A stretch of DNA of 64,000 nucleotides from an uncultured Bacteroidota bacterium. Lineage in GTDB: Bacteria; Bacteroidota; Bacteroidia; NS11-12g; UBA9320. Position 1 is the stretch's first letter, and every line of letters begins with the position of its first letter. The position numbers were made by a program, and so were the translations under genes. The notes under the pieces were generated by a model, which made no database searches, was not told where the DNA came from, and was given only the letters and a program-made list of their open reading frames with translations. Shown here piece by piece: positions 63,652-64,000 of the stretch. The DNA lies in assembly GCA_937124965.1 (NCBI GenBank), contig CAKZLB010000043.1, positions 42,368 through 106,367 on the forward strand, given 5' to 3'.

Positions 63652-63674
63652 GGTCGACAATGTCGACCCTTTTT
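63652..63674. terminator. Bidirectional terminator after comB
   Basis: GGTCGAC (63652-63658), loop AAT, GTCGACC (63662-63668), with A8 before and CTTTTT after. Works for comB and for the convergent gene at 63734. Confidence 0.85.
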
Positions 63675-63681
63675 AATTTGG

Positions 63682-63719
63682 ACTACTGTTATTTAAGATT
63701 GATCTTTAATAACAGTGGT
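63682..63719. other. Long hairpin in the 3' region of the 63734 gene
   Basis: ACTACTGTTATT (63682-63693) pairs with AATAACAGTGGT (63708-63719) with one G-U wobble. After a T/T mismatch, AAGA pairs with TCTT around a TTGA loop. No T tract follows, so it is not an ordinary terminator; it could be a 3' mRNA-stabilising structure. Confidence 0.5.
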
Positions 63720-63733
63720 GTTATGTGTTTTTC

Positions 63734-64000
63734 TTAAATGTTAGAGATAGTATATGTGATAGTTAACGTTACGTCTTCATCGAAATCGATTTGAGCGTAG
63801 CTACCTGCAGTAGGATCTAATTCTAAAGCGTACGTTAATTGGTGTCCGTTTGTAGAACCATCAGCAGTATATGCACTACCTATTCCAGTAATAACTGTTT
63901 GATCACTTGAAGTCAATGTTACTGTTCCTGAAGATGTACCCATTGTTCCGTCACCGTTTCCAGCGTCAGCTCCAGCAGTTACTTTTAACAACATTCCACT
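63734..64000 (-). CDS. Small exported beta-rich protein, family of 44647 (5' end outside window)
   Basis: The minus-strand frame is open from the window edge (codons AGT GGA ATG at 64000-63992) to a TAA at 63734. The 88 residues visible align with the C-terminal half of the 44647 protein: LLKVTAGADAGNGDGTMG / LRLRVTPMSYAGSGDGTFG, GIGSAYTADGSTNGHQLTYALEL / NIGTCYTGDGAGNGHKLVYALEF, and TLTITYTISN / TLTVLYTITDN. The internal ATG at 63994 is therefore not the start. Function is unknown. Its 3' region holds the hairpin at 63682-63719. Confidence 0.85.
   Translation of the reverse strand, partial: SGMLLKVTAGADAGNGDGTMGTSSGTVTLTSSDQTVITGIGSAYTADGSTNGHQLTYALELDPTAGSYAQIDFDEDVTLTITYTISNI

Overview
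The window looks like a chromosomal stretch from a marine-type member of the Bacteroidota (Flavobacteriales; a Crocinitomicaceae- or Cryomorphaceae-like relative fits best, but the genus cannot be fixed from sequence reading alone). The evidence is AT-rich DNA, no purine-rich Shine-Dalgarno pattern, several -7 boxes of the Bacteroidota form TAnnTTTG, five or six secreted proteins with type IX secretion (T9SS) C-terminal sorting domains, and phylum-typical families (DUF5606, NFACT/RqcH without partners, two-domain DUF1573, BNR 'VPS10-like' exoproteins). I see no tRNA, rRNA, CRISPR array, insertion sequence or phage gene.

Layout. 1-5 kb: a partial nitronate monooxygenase, an AlkB-like dioxygenase, an unknown exported protein and urocanate hydratase (hutU). 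5-15 kb: a T9SS cargo protein, map plus rqcH as a translation-quality pair, a large M4 metalloprotease with PKD repeats, and mscS-corA. 15-24 kb: priA, a lipoprotein, a SixA-like phosphatase and a five-gene operon ruvB-queG-DUF389-CAP-LAS peptidase. 24-31 kb: a DUF1573 protein, an HtrA protease, a DinB/DUF1801 pair, and a three-gene operon of a GCS2-CBS amidoligase-like enzyme, an AspA/AstE-like deacylase and a small membrane protein. 31-40 kb: a BNR exoprotein overlapping maf, an ExoX-like nuclease coupled to hutH, a 2-oxoacid dehydrogenase E2, and an NtrC-type regulator without a DNA-binding domain.

40-51.4 kb is the most accessory-looking part. Three adjacent exported proteins share an unusual long N-terminal leader and a duplicated terminator block; the third belongs to a small beta-rich family that reappears, truncated by the window edge, at 63.7-64 kb. 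They are followed by an unknown exported protein, a helix-turn-helix regulator, and a divergent operon encoding a secreted protein, a secreted alpha/beta hydrolase and a PQQ-propeller lipoprotein.

51.4-64 kb returns to housekeeping genes: rplU-rpmA, dnaB, clpC, a DUF5606 protein, kdsA, fabI, a thiolase, a methyltransferase and comB. Recurring expression features are 1-nt TAATG stop-start overlaps in five gene pairs, TTG start codons for priA, queG and kdsA, and promoter boxes so close to the start of ruvB and the nitronate monooxygenase that leaderless transcripts are likely.
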